64,000 nucleotides of DNA from Hymenobacter artigasi (GTDB lineage Bacteria > Bacteroidota > Bacteroidia > Cytophagales > Hymenobacteraceae), in contig NZ_JAAVTK010000001.1 of assembly GCF_012275535.1 (NCBI RefSeq), positions 124,001 to 188,000 on the forward strand. Direction: 5' to 3'. The notes beneath the pieces are model-generated. The model saw only the letters and a program-made list of their open reading frames with translations. It was not told where the DNA came from and ran no database searches. Position numbers and translations under genes: made by a program. Of the stretch, positions 34,716 to 42,915 are shown in pieces (positions within the stretch are counted from its first letter, which is position 1; each line of letters starts with the position of its first letter).

Positions 34716-35597
34716 ATGGAACAGAAAAATGCCATGAATACGAGCCCCCGGCCCGCCGCAACGGCCGCCAAAGCCGAAGCCCAAAGCAGCGGTGGTGCCT
34801 CGCTGTTCTCCGTCCTGGTTATCATCCTTGCTTACGTTGTCAGCCTGCTCGTTTATAAGTTCGTGCTAGGCGACTCAAGCCACTTTCAAGGCGGCAACAA
34901 TGAGAATAACCCCAACCCCGGCGACTACCTCGGGGTAGTTTTCAAGGGTGGTTTTGTAGTGCCGATTCTGATGTCGATGCTGCTCATGGTTATCACCTTC
35001 TCGATTGAGCGGATGCTGACTATCAGCAAGGCCAAAGGCTCCAAGAGCATCGAGAGCTTTGTGCGCACCGTGCGTCAGAAGCTGAACAGCAATGACATCA
35101 ACGGCGCCCTCGCTGCCTGCGACCAGCAGAAAGGCTCGGTAGCCAACGTGGTAAAAGCCGGCCTGATGAAATACAACGAGATGGGCCGTGACCGCTCGAT
35201 GGCCACTGACCAGCAAATCCTCGCTATCCAGAAGGAAATCGAAGAAAGCACCGCTTTGGAGCTGCCCATGCTGGAGAAAAACCTGGTTATCATCTCGACG
35301 CTGGCTTCTATTGCCACGCTGACGGGTCTGCTGGGCACGGTATTCGGTATGATTCGTGCCTTCGCCGCTCTGGCGCAGGCCGGTACTCCCGATGCAGTAG
35401 CTCTGGCAAACGGTATCTCGGAAGCCCTCATTAACACGGCACTGGGTATCGGTACTTCGGCCCTGGCCATCGTAGCCTACAACTACTTCACCAGCAAAAT
35501 TGACGAGCTGACTTACAGCATCGACGAGGCCGGTTTCAGCATCATCCAAACCTTTGCCGCTCAACACGGCAATAAGCAGAACGCCCAAACGGTTTAA
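34716..35597 (+). CDS. exbB: ExbB/TolQ/MotA-family proton channel subunit
   Basis: ExbB with ExbD uses the proton gradient to drive TonB. The 293 residues have a first membrane helix (SLFSVLVIILAYVVSLLVYKF), a short loop, a second helix near 75-95 (VVPILMSMLLMVITF), a long cytoplasmic region, and the paired helices IISTLASIATLTGLLGTVFGMI and ALINTALGIGTSALAIVAYNYF. The extra N-terminal helix and loop (DSSHFQGGNNENNPN) make it larger than the enteric ExbB. The ATG at 34734 is an alternative start. It leads the operon. Confidence 0.93.
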   Translation: MEQKNAMNTSPRPAATAAKAEAQSSGGASLFSVLVIILAYVVSLLVYKFVLGDSSHFQGGNNENNPNPGDYLGVVFKGGFVVPILMSMLLMVITFSIERMLTISKAKGSKSIESFVRTVRQKLNSNDINGALAACDQQKGSVANVVKAGLMKYNEMGRDRSMATDQQILAIQKEIEESTALELPMLEKNLVIISTLASIATLTGLLGTVFGMIRAFAALAQAGTPDAVALANGISEALINTALGIGTSALAIVAYNYFTSKIDELTYSIDEAGFSIIQTFAAQHGNKQNAQTV

Positions 35598-35685
35598 TTC
35601 CGTTTGTTAGCAAACTGCTGATGCACTAAAACGCGGGGCGGTTCGTTCTCCGGAATGAATCGCCCCCTTTTACCCCCACCTCGCA

Positions 35686-36318
35686 ATGCCCAAAGTAAAA
35701 CCGCACCGTACCTCGCCGTCGCTCGATATGACGCCGATGGTGGACCTGGCTTTCTTGCTGGTGACATTCTTCATGCTCACCACCAAGTTTGCCCCCGAAG
35801 AGACTGTGGTGGTGGACACGCCCTCGTCGACTTCGGAGCTTAAATTGCCCGAGAACAACGTAATCACGCTCACCATCGACAACAAGAAGCGCGTCTTCTT
35901 TGGTGTCGATGCGCCGCAAACCAAGATTCAGGCCTTGCAGAAAGTAGGCGCCAAATATGGCGTTAACTTCACCGCAGCCCAGGCCAAGGAGTTCAGCAAC
36001 CTGCCCAACTTTGGCCTGCCTATCAGCCAGTTAGGCTCTTACCTGAACATGGAAAAGGAAGACCGCAAGCAGGTAAATGCCCAGCAGCCCGGTGTTCCGC
36101 TCGACTCGCTCAACAACCAGTTGATTGACTGGGTACTGGCAGCTCGTACGGCTAACCAGGCCATTTTCCACAAGCCTACTTACATCGCTATCAAAGGCGA
36201 CGGCAATGCTGACATACCTACGGTAGAACAGGTCATCAAAGTGTTGCAGGAGAGAGACATCAACCGCTTCAACCTCATCACGGACATGGAAAACAAGCCG
36301 GTAGCCGCCGCCAAATAA
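35686..36318 (+). CDS. exbD: ExbD-type biopolymer transport protein 1
   Basis: One membrane helix near the N-terminus with the proton-carrying Asp in SLDMTPMVDLAFLLVTFFML (Asp20 or nearby in the MVDLAFL segment), then a periplasmic domain. At 210 residues it is about 70 longer than E. coli ExbD; the extra part (AQAKEFSNLPNFGLPISQL...LDSLNNQLIDWVL) interrupts the usual periplasmic fold. The C-terminal YIAIKGDGNADIPTVEQVIKVLQE is standard. It is followed after 55 bp by a second exbD. Confidence 0.92.
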   Translation: MPKVKPHRTSPSLDMTPMVDLAFLLVTFFMLTTKFAPEETVVVDTPSSTSELKLPENNVITLTIDNKKRVFFGVDAPQTKIQALQKVGAKYGVNFTAAQAKEFSNLPNFGLPISQLGSYLNMEKEDRKQVNAQQPGVPLDSLNNQLIDWVLAARTANQAIFHKPTYIAIKGDGNADIPTVEQVIKVLQERDINRFNLITDMENKPVAAAK

Positions 36319-36373
36319 CTTTGGTTGTTACTACTACTGCTTGATTCCTAATCCTTTCACTTAAGTAAATTCC

Positions 36374-36910
36374 ATGGCAGAAATTCAAGGCAAAGCCGAC
36401 TCCGGTGGAAAAGGTGGGAAGAAGCGGGCCAAGAAAATGTCGACCAAAATCGACATGACCCCAATGGTGGACTTGGCCTTCCTCCTGCTCACCTTCTTCA
36501 TGCTGACCACCACCTTCGCCAAGCCCAACGTGATGCAGCTCACGATGCCGGTGAAGAAGACCGACGATGTTGAGGACACGAAAATCAAGGCCTCGCAGGC
36601 CATGACCATCATCCTTGGCAAAGACAACAAGGCGTATTACTACTTCGGTTTGAATACGCCCAACGATAAAACGGTACCCAAGCCCGAGCTGAAGGTGACG
36701 AACTTCTCCGCTTCCGGTATTCGGCAGGTTCTGCTGGACCGCCAGCGCCAGAAGCCGGACCCCATCATCCTCATCAAAGCAAGTGAAGACGCCAAGTATA
36801 AAAACATGGTGGATATTCTGGACGAGATGAACATCACGAACCAGAAAAAATACGCGCTGGTGAAGGTACCCAAAGACGACCTGGACCTTATTAAAGACTC
36901 AGCCCTATGA
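36374..36910 (+). CDS. exbD: ExbD-type biopolymer transport protein 2
   Basis: A 178-residue paralogue of the preceding protein: a Lys-rich cytoplasmic tail (GKGGKKRAKKMSTK), membrane helix IDMTPMVDLAFLLLTFFML with the conserved Asp, and a periplasmic domain. Its periplasmic part has only about 20 % visible similarity to the first ExbD, which suggests a hetero-oligomer rather than a fresh duplication. The stop overlaps the tonB start (ATGA), so both are coupled. Confidence 0.92.
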   Translation: MAEIQGKADSGGKGGKKRAKKMSTKIDMTPMVDLAFLLLTFFMLTTTFAKPNVMQLTMPVKKTDDVEDTKIKASQAMTIILGKDNKAYYYFGLNTPNDKTVPKPELKVTNFSASGIRQVLLDRQRQKPDPIILIKASEDAKYKNMVDILDEMNITNQKKYALVKVPKDDLDLIKDSAL

Positions 36911-37734
36911 TGGACAATGCGCAAATTGCGAAAGCCAGCTTAAACGATATCGTTTTTGAGGGCCGCAACAAGGCCTACGGCGCTTATGTGCTCCGACGCC
37001 TGTATCAGCGCCACGTAACCCGGGCGCTGATTATTGCTACGGCGCTGTTTGTCCTTCTGATTGCTTTCCCGCTCATCGCTCAGTATCTGAAAGAAAAGAT
37101 GCCGAAGGAGCCTGCAAAGAATCTGAAGGAGAACGTGCTGATGGACGCTCCTCCCCTGGACGAAACCAAGCCCCCGCCCCCCCCGCCTCCCCCCGAGGCG
37201 CCGCCACCCCCTCCCCCCAAGCTCACCACCATCAAATTCACCCCTCCGGTGGTGAAGAAGGATGAGGAAGTGAAGAAGGAAGAGGTTCCGGACCAGGAGG
37301 AGTTGAAGGATAAGACGGTAGCCACCGTAACCGTAAAAGGCAACACGGATGCTCCTGACCTGTCCGAACTTTCGGGTACCGGCGACAAAGTGGTTGAAGA
37401 AGTAGTTGAGAACAAAGTCTACACCTACGTAGAGCAAATGCCTCAGCTGCCCGGTGGTGGTGGAAACGGTGCTATCGTAAACGCCATCCAGAAGGCGGTG
37501 AAATACCCCCCGCTGGCACTTCGAAACCAAGTTGAAGGTCGCATCTTCGTTAGCTTTACGGTGAACCCGCAGGGCGACGTTTCGGATGTGAAGGTGGTAA
37601 AAGGCCTGGGTTCGGGTCTTGACGAGGAGACGATTCGGGCGGTGAAAACCCTGCCTAAGTTTATCCCCGGTAAGCAGAACGGCCGTGCAGTAAGCGTTTC
37701 GTTTACGGTACCGATTACCTTCAAAATTCAATAG
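36907..37734 (+). CDS. tonB: TonB energy transducer
   Basis: Carries proton-motive energy to TonB-dependent outer-membrane receptors. The 275 residues begin with a cytoplasmic segment containing NDIVFEGRNKAYGAYVLRRLY, a motif usual in Bacteroidota TonB, then a membrane helix (about 39-58), a Pro-rich spacer (runs of 8 and 6 Pro around 92-110), an acidic/Lys segment, and the TonB C-terminal domain (about 185-275) with YPPLALRNQVEGRIFVSFTV and the final VSFTVPITF strand. Overlap with exbD by 4 bp; a strong terminator follows. Confidence 0.95.
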   Translation: MMDNAQIAKASLNDIVFEGRNKAYGAYVLRRLYQRHVTRALIIATALFVLLIAFPLIAQYLKEKMPKEPAKNLKENVLMDAPPLDETKPPPPPPPPEAPPPPPPKLTTIKFTPPVVKKDEEVKKEEVPDQEELKDKTVATVTVKGNTDAPDLSELSGTGDKVVEEVVENKVYTYVEQMPQLPGGGGNGAIVNAIQKAVKYPPLALRNQVEGRIFVSFTVNPQGDVSDVKVVKGLGSGLDEETIRAVKTLPKFIPGKQNGRAVSVSFTVPITFKIQ

Positions 37735-37766
37735 TTTCTTACTTCTGGTTTTTTCAGAAGTGGCGG

Positions 37767-37804
37767 AAACCCTGGATTGAGCTTCATGGCTCGGTCCAGG
37801 GTTT
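37767..37804 (+). terminator. Terminator after tonB
   Basis: Ten-bp stem AAACCCTGGA / TCCAGGGTTT with an 18-base loop, then TTT. It splits the TonB genes from the downstream small membrane protein, PstS and TPR genes. Confidence 0.85.
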
Positions 37805-38092
37805 TTTATTACACACCACCTCAGGGCATGGAAAAAAACTACTTTCACAGGTACCATTAAGTAGCATTAGTCCGTTGTAGGCCGCTGACTTCAATTAGAA
37901 AGTATTCTGCCGACTGACAACCAAACTCATTTATGAGCACATGGCAATGCGAACTCAGCAAGTTGTCTGTTATGAAAAGCAGCTATTTTTTGGCTTTTTT
38001 GCAGGCTGGTATGGGAGCTCCAAGCTGATGCGCCGAACCTTTACCCGCTTTTTTCGGGTTTATAATATCTCCATTTCTGCATTTTCTTTTTT
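37805..38092 (+). other. Intergenic stretch without a supported gene
   Basis: Nearly 290 bp after the tonB terminator. It must contain the promoter for the next three genes, but I find no clean TTTG-N20-TAnnTTTG. A weak hairpin ACCCG-N7-CGGGT lies near 38042-38058, before an AT-rich TTTATAATAT. An open frame at 37941 has atypical composition and is not called. Confidence 0.4.
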
Positions 38093-38365
38093 ATGCTCAA
38101 CTTACCTACTACTGAGGAGCGGCTTGGTAAGTCGCCCCAGCGGCTAGTGCGTTACTTTGTGCTCCTGATGGCCTCCGTTTACGTGGGCCTTGGGGTATGG
38201 CTGTGGTGGTCGGCCAACAGCCCTTCGGTTGGGGGAATCATTCAGCTTGGCCCAATAACCCGGCGGATTTTGGGTTCTGTATTCATTCTCTATGGGCTGG
38301 TCCGTTTTGGCCGGGGCTACCAGGCTCATTTTCGCAAAAAAACCATTTCTGACGATAATGATTAA
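38093..38365 (+). CDS. Small two-helix membrane protein
   Basis: Ninety residues with two membrane helices (YFVLLMASVYVGLGVWLWW and RILGSVFILYGLVRFGRGY) and a charged C-terminus. I do not recognise a family with confidence. Its last codons overlap the start of the PstS-like gene (38358) in another frame, so the two are translationally coupled. The position between tonB and pstS-like genes suggests a partner in the same process. Confidence 0.7.
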   Translation: MLNLPTTEERLGKSPQRLVRYFVLLMASVYVGLGVWLWWSANSPSVGGIIQLGPITRRILGSVFILYGLVRFGRGYQAHFRKKTISDDND

Positions 38366-39350
38366 ACGTGCCCACTTTTTGACTGCCGGAGCTACGGTAT
38401 TAGCCGGAGCACTTGCCATTGCCTCCTGCAATGGTCCAGGGTCGCCAGGAGCTCAGGACACCACCACCAGCGGCAATGTCGCGGTGAGCGTGGATGAAAC
38501 ATTTGCGCCCATTCTGCAGGCGCAGATAGATACGTTTTCCAAGCTTTATCCGAATGCTCATGTCAAGATGAGCTTTCAGCCAGAGGAAAAGGTGATGCTG
38601 GACCTTATCAACGATAAGGTGAAACTGGCGGTGGTTTCGCGGGAGCTGAACGCGGAAGAACAGGCTGATTTTGCCAAGCAAACCATTGTGCCACGCACCA
38701 TCCGTATTGGCATCGATGGCCTGGCTATTGTCCTCAACCGCAGCAATCCGGATTCGTTGCTGACGGTGGCGCAATTGGCCGATATTTTCACGGGCAAAAC
38801 CAGTAGCTGGAACCAGATTAGCGGCAAGAAGGGCCTGTCGGCCATCAATGTAGTATTCGATGCAAACCGGAGCAGCACGACGCGCTTCGTGCTCGATTCG
38901 GTGACGCATGGTACTCCGCTCACCAGCCGGGTATTTGCGGCGACTTCGAACCCGGCCCTGCTTGATTATGTTGCAACGCATCCCAGCGCCATTGGGGTGG
39001 TTGGGGTAAACTGGATTTCGGACCGGGACGACCCAACCGCCATGACGTTTGCCAACAAGGTAAGGGTGGCCAGCATTACCTCCCGCCCCAACCCAAAGCC
39101 GAACGACTACATTCAGCCCTACCAGGCCTACCTGGCTGAAAAGACGCCTGAGCAGCTCGCCCAGGACCCGGATTTGCAGAATTACCCGCTCCGGCGCAAC
39201 CTTTACGTCATCAGCCGGGAAGCGCGCGCAGGATTAGGCACAGGGTTTGCATCTTTCGTGGCAGGCAAGAACGGACAGCTGATTTTTCAGAAGTCGGGAT
39301 TACTACCGGCTCAGATGCAGGCCCGAATTATTACCACGCCTAAACTGTAA
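38358..39350 (+). CDS. PstS-like phosphate-binding lipoprotein
   Basis: From the ATG at 38358 it has 330 residues. MIKRAHFLTAGATVLAGALAIASC is a lipoprotein signal with Cys24. The rest is a periplasmic-binding fold of the PstS class: AVSVDETFAPILQAQ, VVSRELNAEEQ, GLAIVLNRSNP, LADIFTGKTSSWNQI, FDANRSSTTRF, and IGVVGVNWISD. In high-affinity phosphate uptake PstS works with PstABC, but no permease or ATPase is present here. The neighbourhood (TonB operon, TPR protein) suggests that it may not serve an ABC transporter. Confidence 0.88.
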   Translation: MIKRAHFLTAGATVLAGALAIASCNGPGSPGAQDTTTSGNVAVSVDETFAPILQAQIDTFSKLYPNAHVKMSFQPEEKVMLDLINDKVKLAVVSRELNAEEQADFAKQTIVPRTIRIGIDGLAIVLNRSNPDSLLTVAQLADIFTGKTSSWNQISGKKGLSAINVVFDANRSSTTRFVLDSVTHGTPLTSRVFAATSNPALLDYVATHPSAIGVVGVNWISDRDDPTAMTFANKVRVASITSRPNPKPNDYIQPYQAYLAEKTPEQLAQDPDLQNYPLRRNLYVISREARAGLGTGFASFVAGKNGQLIFQKSGLLPAQMQARIITTPKL

Positions 39351-39404
39351 TTACGCTTTTCGCGTAACAATTTTTCATTGCTTTTTCATCCTTTTTCTTC
39401 TCCT

Positions 39405-41027
39405 ATGAGTTTCAAGCCCTGGAAACAGCCGCTGCTCGCTGCCGTTGCAATGGTAGCAGGTACTACGGCGGCCACCGCCCAAAACGTGCAAACCGCCCAA
39501 CGCGATATTGAGTTGGGTCGGTACAACGAAGCCCGCGCCATTTTGCGGCCCGGCTCCACGCCCGAAACTGCTTTCGAGCTGGGCCGCCTTTATCAGATGC
39601 GTGACATGGCCGATTCGGCTGCTTACTTTTTCAACAAGGCAGCGGGCTCCACTCCTTTCGGTCAGGTAGCTGCCGGCCGTGCGCTGCTGGCTAAGGGCCA
39701 GATTGCTCAGGCTGAAACCCAGTTTGATGCCGCTGCGAAGGCGACCAAGAACAAAGATGCCAAGCTGCTCACCATGATAGCCCAGGCGTATGGCGAGGTT
39801 GACGGTAAGAACACCGGCAAAGCCCAGACGTACATGGATGCCGCTCAGGCCGCCTATAAAAAGGATGACCCGGCCCTGATGGTTGCTCGTGGTGATGTGT
39901 TCCTGCACTCTGACCAGGGTGGCGGCGAGGCCATGACCAGCTTCGACCGTGCCATTGCGGCCAACCCCAGCTTCGCCCAGGCTTACTACAAGAAAGGTGT
40001 GCTGAGCGTGCGCTCGCGCAACTTCAACGCGGCCCGTGAGAGCCTGAGCAAGGCCATAGAGCTTGACCCCAGCTACGCACCGGCCTACCGGGAGTTGGCC
40101 GATATGTACTACTACGCCGGTCAGTATGACCTGGCCTTGAGCACATTCAAGAAATACACCGACCTGGCGGAAAATTCGTCTTCGACGAATGCTCAGTACG
40201 CCTCGTTCCTGTATCTGACCAAGAAGTACCCAGAGGCGTTGACGGAGGTAAATAAGGTGCTGCAAAACGACCCGCAGAACCTTACCATGAACCGCCTGAA
40301 GCCTTATTTGCTGTATGAAACCGGTGATTTTGCAGGAGCTTCTACCGCCATCGACACATATATGTCGGTAGTTCCAGCCGATAAGATTATTTCCGAAGAT
40401 TACATCTACAAGGCCAAAATCCTGAGCAAAACAGGTAAGGGACCCGAAGCGGTGGCACTCATTGGCCAGATTATCGCTAAGGACCCGTCTAAGGCCTGCG
40501 ATTTTCAGAACGACCTGGCCAGCATTTATGCCAACCAGAAGAACTACAAAGGTGCTATAAGCGTGTATAAGTACAAGCTGAACAAATGCAGCGGCGACCT
40601 TACTGACCAGTTCCGTTTGGCTACGGCTTTCAGCAGCGACAAACAGTACGTTGAGGCTGACAGCGTGTACAACATCATCAACATCGCTAAGCCTACCTAT
40701 GCTCCGGCCTACCTGTACCGGGCTTCGGTGAACGCGCAGCGCGACCCGGAAGGCAAGCAAGGCCTGGCCAAGCCGAACTACGAGAAGTACATCGAACTCT
40801 CGAAAGCAGCTGATGCCGAGCCAGCTAAATTCCGCGAAGGACTGGTGCAGGCCTATGGCTACCTCGGGGTATACTCCTTCCAGCAAGGTGATAAAACCGC
40901 AGCCAAGTCGTACTTCGAGCAAGTATTGGCTTTGGACCCTGAGAACAAGGGTGCCAAGAGCAACCTGGACATCATCACTGCCAAGCCCAAAGCTGTAGTG
41001 AGGAAGCCTGCGCCGAAGAAGAAGTAA
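39405..41027 (+). CDS. Periplasmic TPR-repeat protein
   Basis: 540 residues from the ATG at 39405: signal peptide ending ...TTAATAQ, then about ten or more tetratricopeptide units, for example AQAYYKKGVLSVRSRNFNAARESLSKAIELDP and APAYRELADMYYYAGQYDLALSTFKKY, and a Lys/Pro-rich tail. TPR proteins scaffold complexes; here it is the last gene after the PstS-like lipoprotein, 54 bp away, and likely shares its transcript. Ends at a strong terminator. Confidence 0.9.
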   Translation: MSFKPWKQPLLAAVAMVAGTTAATAQNVQTAQRDIELGRYNEARAILRPGSTPETAFELGRLYQMRDMADSAAYFFNKAAGSTPFGQVAAGRALLAKGQIAQAETQFDAAAKATKNKDAKLLTMIAQAYGEVDGKNTGKAQTYMDAAQAAYKKDDPALMVARGDVFLHSDQGGGEAMTSFDRAIAANPSFAQAYYKKGVLSVRSRNFNAARESLSKAIELDPSYAPAYRELADMYYYAGQYDLALSTFKKYTDLAENSSSTNAQYASFLYLTKKYPEALTEVNKVLQNDPQNLTMNRLKPYLLYETGDFAGASTAIDTYMSVVPADKIISEDYIYKAKILSKTGKGPEAVALIGQIIAKDPSKACDFQNDLASIYANQKNYKGAISVYKYKLNKCSGDLTDQFRLATAFSSDKQYVEADSVYNIINIAKPTYAPAYLYRASVNAQRDPEGKQGLAKPNYEKYIELSKAADAEPAKFREGLVQAYGYLGVYSFQQGDKTAAKSYFEQVLALDPENKGAKSNLDIITAKPKAVVRKPAPKKK

Positions 41028-41047
41028 TTCCTATCTGGCACTAATGC

Positions 41048-41082
41048 AAAAAGGTCCCAACGCAATGCGTTGGGACCTTTTT
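41048..41082. terminator. Bidirectional terminator
   Basis: Near-perfect 17-bp stem AAAAAGGTCCCAACGCA / TGCGTTGGGACCTTTTT between the convergent TPR and rluD-like genes. Confidence 0.93.
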
Positions 41083-41106
41083 CGTTTTTATAGGGTGGGC
41101 TCAGCT

Positions 41107-42162
41107 TCAGGTAGCGGCCCAGTTGCGCCATTTTTCCAGGACTGCCGCGAAATCCTCTGGCAGTTCGGCTTCGAACAGCAACTGCTCGCCGGAAGTTGGG
41201 TGCACAAAGCCGAGTGAGCGGGCATGCAGCGCTTGGCGCGGCATTAGTTGAAACGCGTTTTCGACAAATGCCCGGTACGTTCCATTGTTCTGGCCCACGC
41301 GAATACGGTCGCCCCCGTAGGTCGCATCGGAGAACAAGGGGTGGCCGAGGTACTGCATGTGGGCGCGAATCTGGTGAGTCCGGCCGGTTTCGAGCACGCA
41401 GCGGACCAGCGTTACCGGCCCGAAGTTCTCCAATACCTCATAATGCGTCACAGCAGGCTTGCCCTGCTCGCCGCCGGGATAAACGGCCTGCACCTTGCGG
41501 TCGCGCATGCTGCGGCCCAGGTGGCCGGTTATTGTGCCAGTGGGCCCGGGCGGGGTGCCCCACACCAATGCCAGGTAGCTGCGCTGAATGGTGTGGTGGA
41601 AAAACTGCAGCGACAGGTGCGTCATGGCAAACTCGGTTTTGCCGATAACCAGCAGACCCGACGTATCCTTGTCGATGCGGTGCACCAGACCGGGCCGGAT
41701 TTCCCCGTTGCGGCCCGTGGGCAGGTTGGCCAGGTGATGTGCCAGGCCATTTACCAACGTGCCCTGCCAGTGGCCGTACGCGGGGTGCACCACTAAGCCG
41801 GCGGGCTTATTTACGATAAGCAGCTCGGCATCCTCATAGCGAATGTCGAGGGGCATCTCCTCCGGCACCACCCGGCCTTCACGCGGCGGCTCGGGTAGCG
41901 TGACGGTGATAACATCCTGCGGCTTGACCCGGTAATTGGGCTTCACGGCCACCCCGTTCACCTCCACAGCTAACGCCCGGATGGCGTCCTGCACCTTGTT
42001 GCGCGAAGTATTGCGCAGCCGGCTATGCAGGAACTTATCAATCCGCAGCATCTCCTGGCCACGGTCTACTACAATGCGGTGATGCTCGTAAAGCTCATCA
42101 CCATGTTCCTCATCGGCCTCGCTGTCGAGCAGCTCATCCGCCTCAAATTCGTCGTCTATCAT
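41107..42162 (-). CDS. RluD/RluC-family pseudouridine synthase
   Basis: Isomerises uridines of rRNA (or tRNA). In 351 residues: an acidic N-terminal tail, an S4 RNA-binding domain (about 38-90, MLRIDKFLHSRLRNTSRNKVQDAIR), and the catalytic domain with Asp164 in HRIDKDTSGLLV, then LETGRTHQIRAHM and HPLFSDATYGG. The layout fits RluD, which modifies helix 69 of 23S rRNA, but RluC or TruC targets are possible. A terminator just upstream separates it from the ompH genes. Confidence 0.93.
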   Translation of the reverse strand: MIDDEFEADELLDSEADEEHGDELYEHHRIVVDRGQEMLRIDKFLHSRLRNTSRNKVQDAIRALAVEVNGVAVKPNYRVKPQDVITVTLPEPPREGRVVPEEMPLDIRYEDAELLIVNKPAGLVVHPAYGHWQGTLVNGLAHHLANLPTGRNGEIRPGLVHRIDKDTSGLLVIGKTEFAMTHLSLQFFHHTIQRSYLALVWGTPPGPTGTITGHLGRSMRDRKVQAVYPGGEQGKPAVTHYEVLENFGPVTLVRCVLETGRTHQIRAHMQYLGHPLFSDATYGGDRIRVGQNNGTYRAFVENAFQLMPRQALHARSLGFVHPTSGEQLLFEAELPEDFAAVLEKWRNWAAT

Positions 42163-42183
42163 TTCCCAAAGTGGTAGTATATG

Positions 42184-42215
42184 AAAAAAGCCGGAGCAAA
42201 TGCTCCGGCTTTTTT
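42184..42215 (-). terminator. Terminator of the bamA-ompH operon
   Basis: Perfect 15-bp stem AAAAAAGCCGGAGCA / TGCTCCGGCTTTTTT with a two-base loop, downstream of the second ompH gene. Confidence 0.92.
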
Positions 42216-42235
42216 AGGCAGGCGGCGGTTGCCGC

Positions 42236-42874
42236 TTACTTCTTGGTTTTGGTCTTGGTCTTGTTCACACCGGGCGTAACCGGCGCGCTAACAGGCGAGG
42301 CCGGGCCCGACTTGATGGGAGCGCCTGCACCGGGCGTAATGCCCATTTTCTTCAATACGAGGTCCGAAATGTCGCCATCCTTGGGAGCGTGCAACAGCAG
42401 CGGGCTGCCGCCACCATCGGAGTTAAACACGTAGGTGAAACCGTTCTCGTCAGCAACGAGGTCGATGTTCTTCTGCAGTTTGTCCAAAGCGGGCTTCAGC
42501 AGCGTCTGCTGCTTCTGCTGGAGCGACTGCTCGGCAGTGCGCTGGAACTCCTGAATGGACTGCTGCAAACGCTGCAGCTCCTTCTCGGTATCCGCTTTCA
42601 CTACGTCCGTCATGGTGCCGGATTTCTGCTGATAATCCTTCACTTTGGTTTCAAACTCGGTGCTTTTGCTTTTCAGCTGGGCACCAAGCTGGTCGTTGTA
42701 GGTTTTGAGCTCCGACTCAATCTGTTTGCTTTCGGTCATCTGGGATAACACGTACTGAACATCGGTGTAACCAATTTTCAGGGGGGCCTGGGCCTGCGCG
42801 GAAGTGGCAGCCAGGGTTCCGGCGGTCAGCAGAGCGGCGGCGAGCGTCAGACGAAAGATTTTCACGAGATTCAT
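42236..42874 (-). CDS. OmpH/Skp-family periplasmic chaperone 2
   Basis: Skp-type chaperones hold outer-membrane proteins in the periplasm before BamA inserts them. From the ATG at 42874 it has 212 residues: signal peptide ending SAQAQ, the beta segment IGYTDVQYVLSQM, two long coiled-coil tentacle helices (about 50-125), a returning strand ADENGFTYVFNSDG, and a Lys-rich tail (NKTKTKTKK). A TTG codon just upstream is not needed. It follows its paralogue after 41 bp. Confidence 0.92.
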   Translation of the reverse strand: MNLVKIFRLTLAAALLTAGTLAATSAQAQAPLKIGYTDVQYVLSQMTESKQIESELKTYNDQLGAQLKSKSTEFETKVKDYQQKSGTMTDVVKADTEKELQRLQQSIQEFQRTAEQSLQQKQQTLLKPALDKLQKNIDLVADENGFTYVFNSDGGGSPLLLHAPKDGDISDLVLKKMGITPGAGAPIKSGPASPVSAPVTPGVNKTKTKTKK

Positions 42875-42906
42875 CAAAAAGAAAAAGGGTCAGAAAAATA
42901 TTGGGG

Positions 42907-42914
42907 CAAAGGTA
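42907..42914 (-). promoter_or_regulatory. Possible internal -7 element (TACCTTTG) before the second ompH
   Basis: Exact TAnnTTTG on the minus strand, 32 bp before the second ompH ATG. No TTTG is at the -33 position, so use is uncertain. Confidence 0.4.
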
Positions 42915-42915
42915 A

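Noticed and set aside
38042..38058. Hairpin ACCCG...CGGGT as terminator
   Set aside because: Five-bp stem only, no proper T run directly after, and a strong tonB terminator lies 240 bp upstream.
37941..38147. Open frame of 68 codons before the small membrane protein
   Set aside because: Phe/Arg/Ser-rich product with no start context, overlaps the next gene in another frame and lies in an AT-rich leader.
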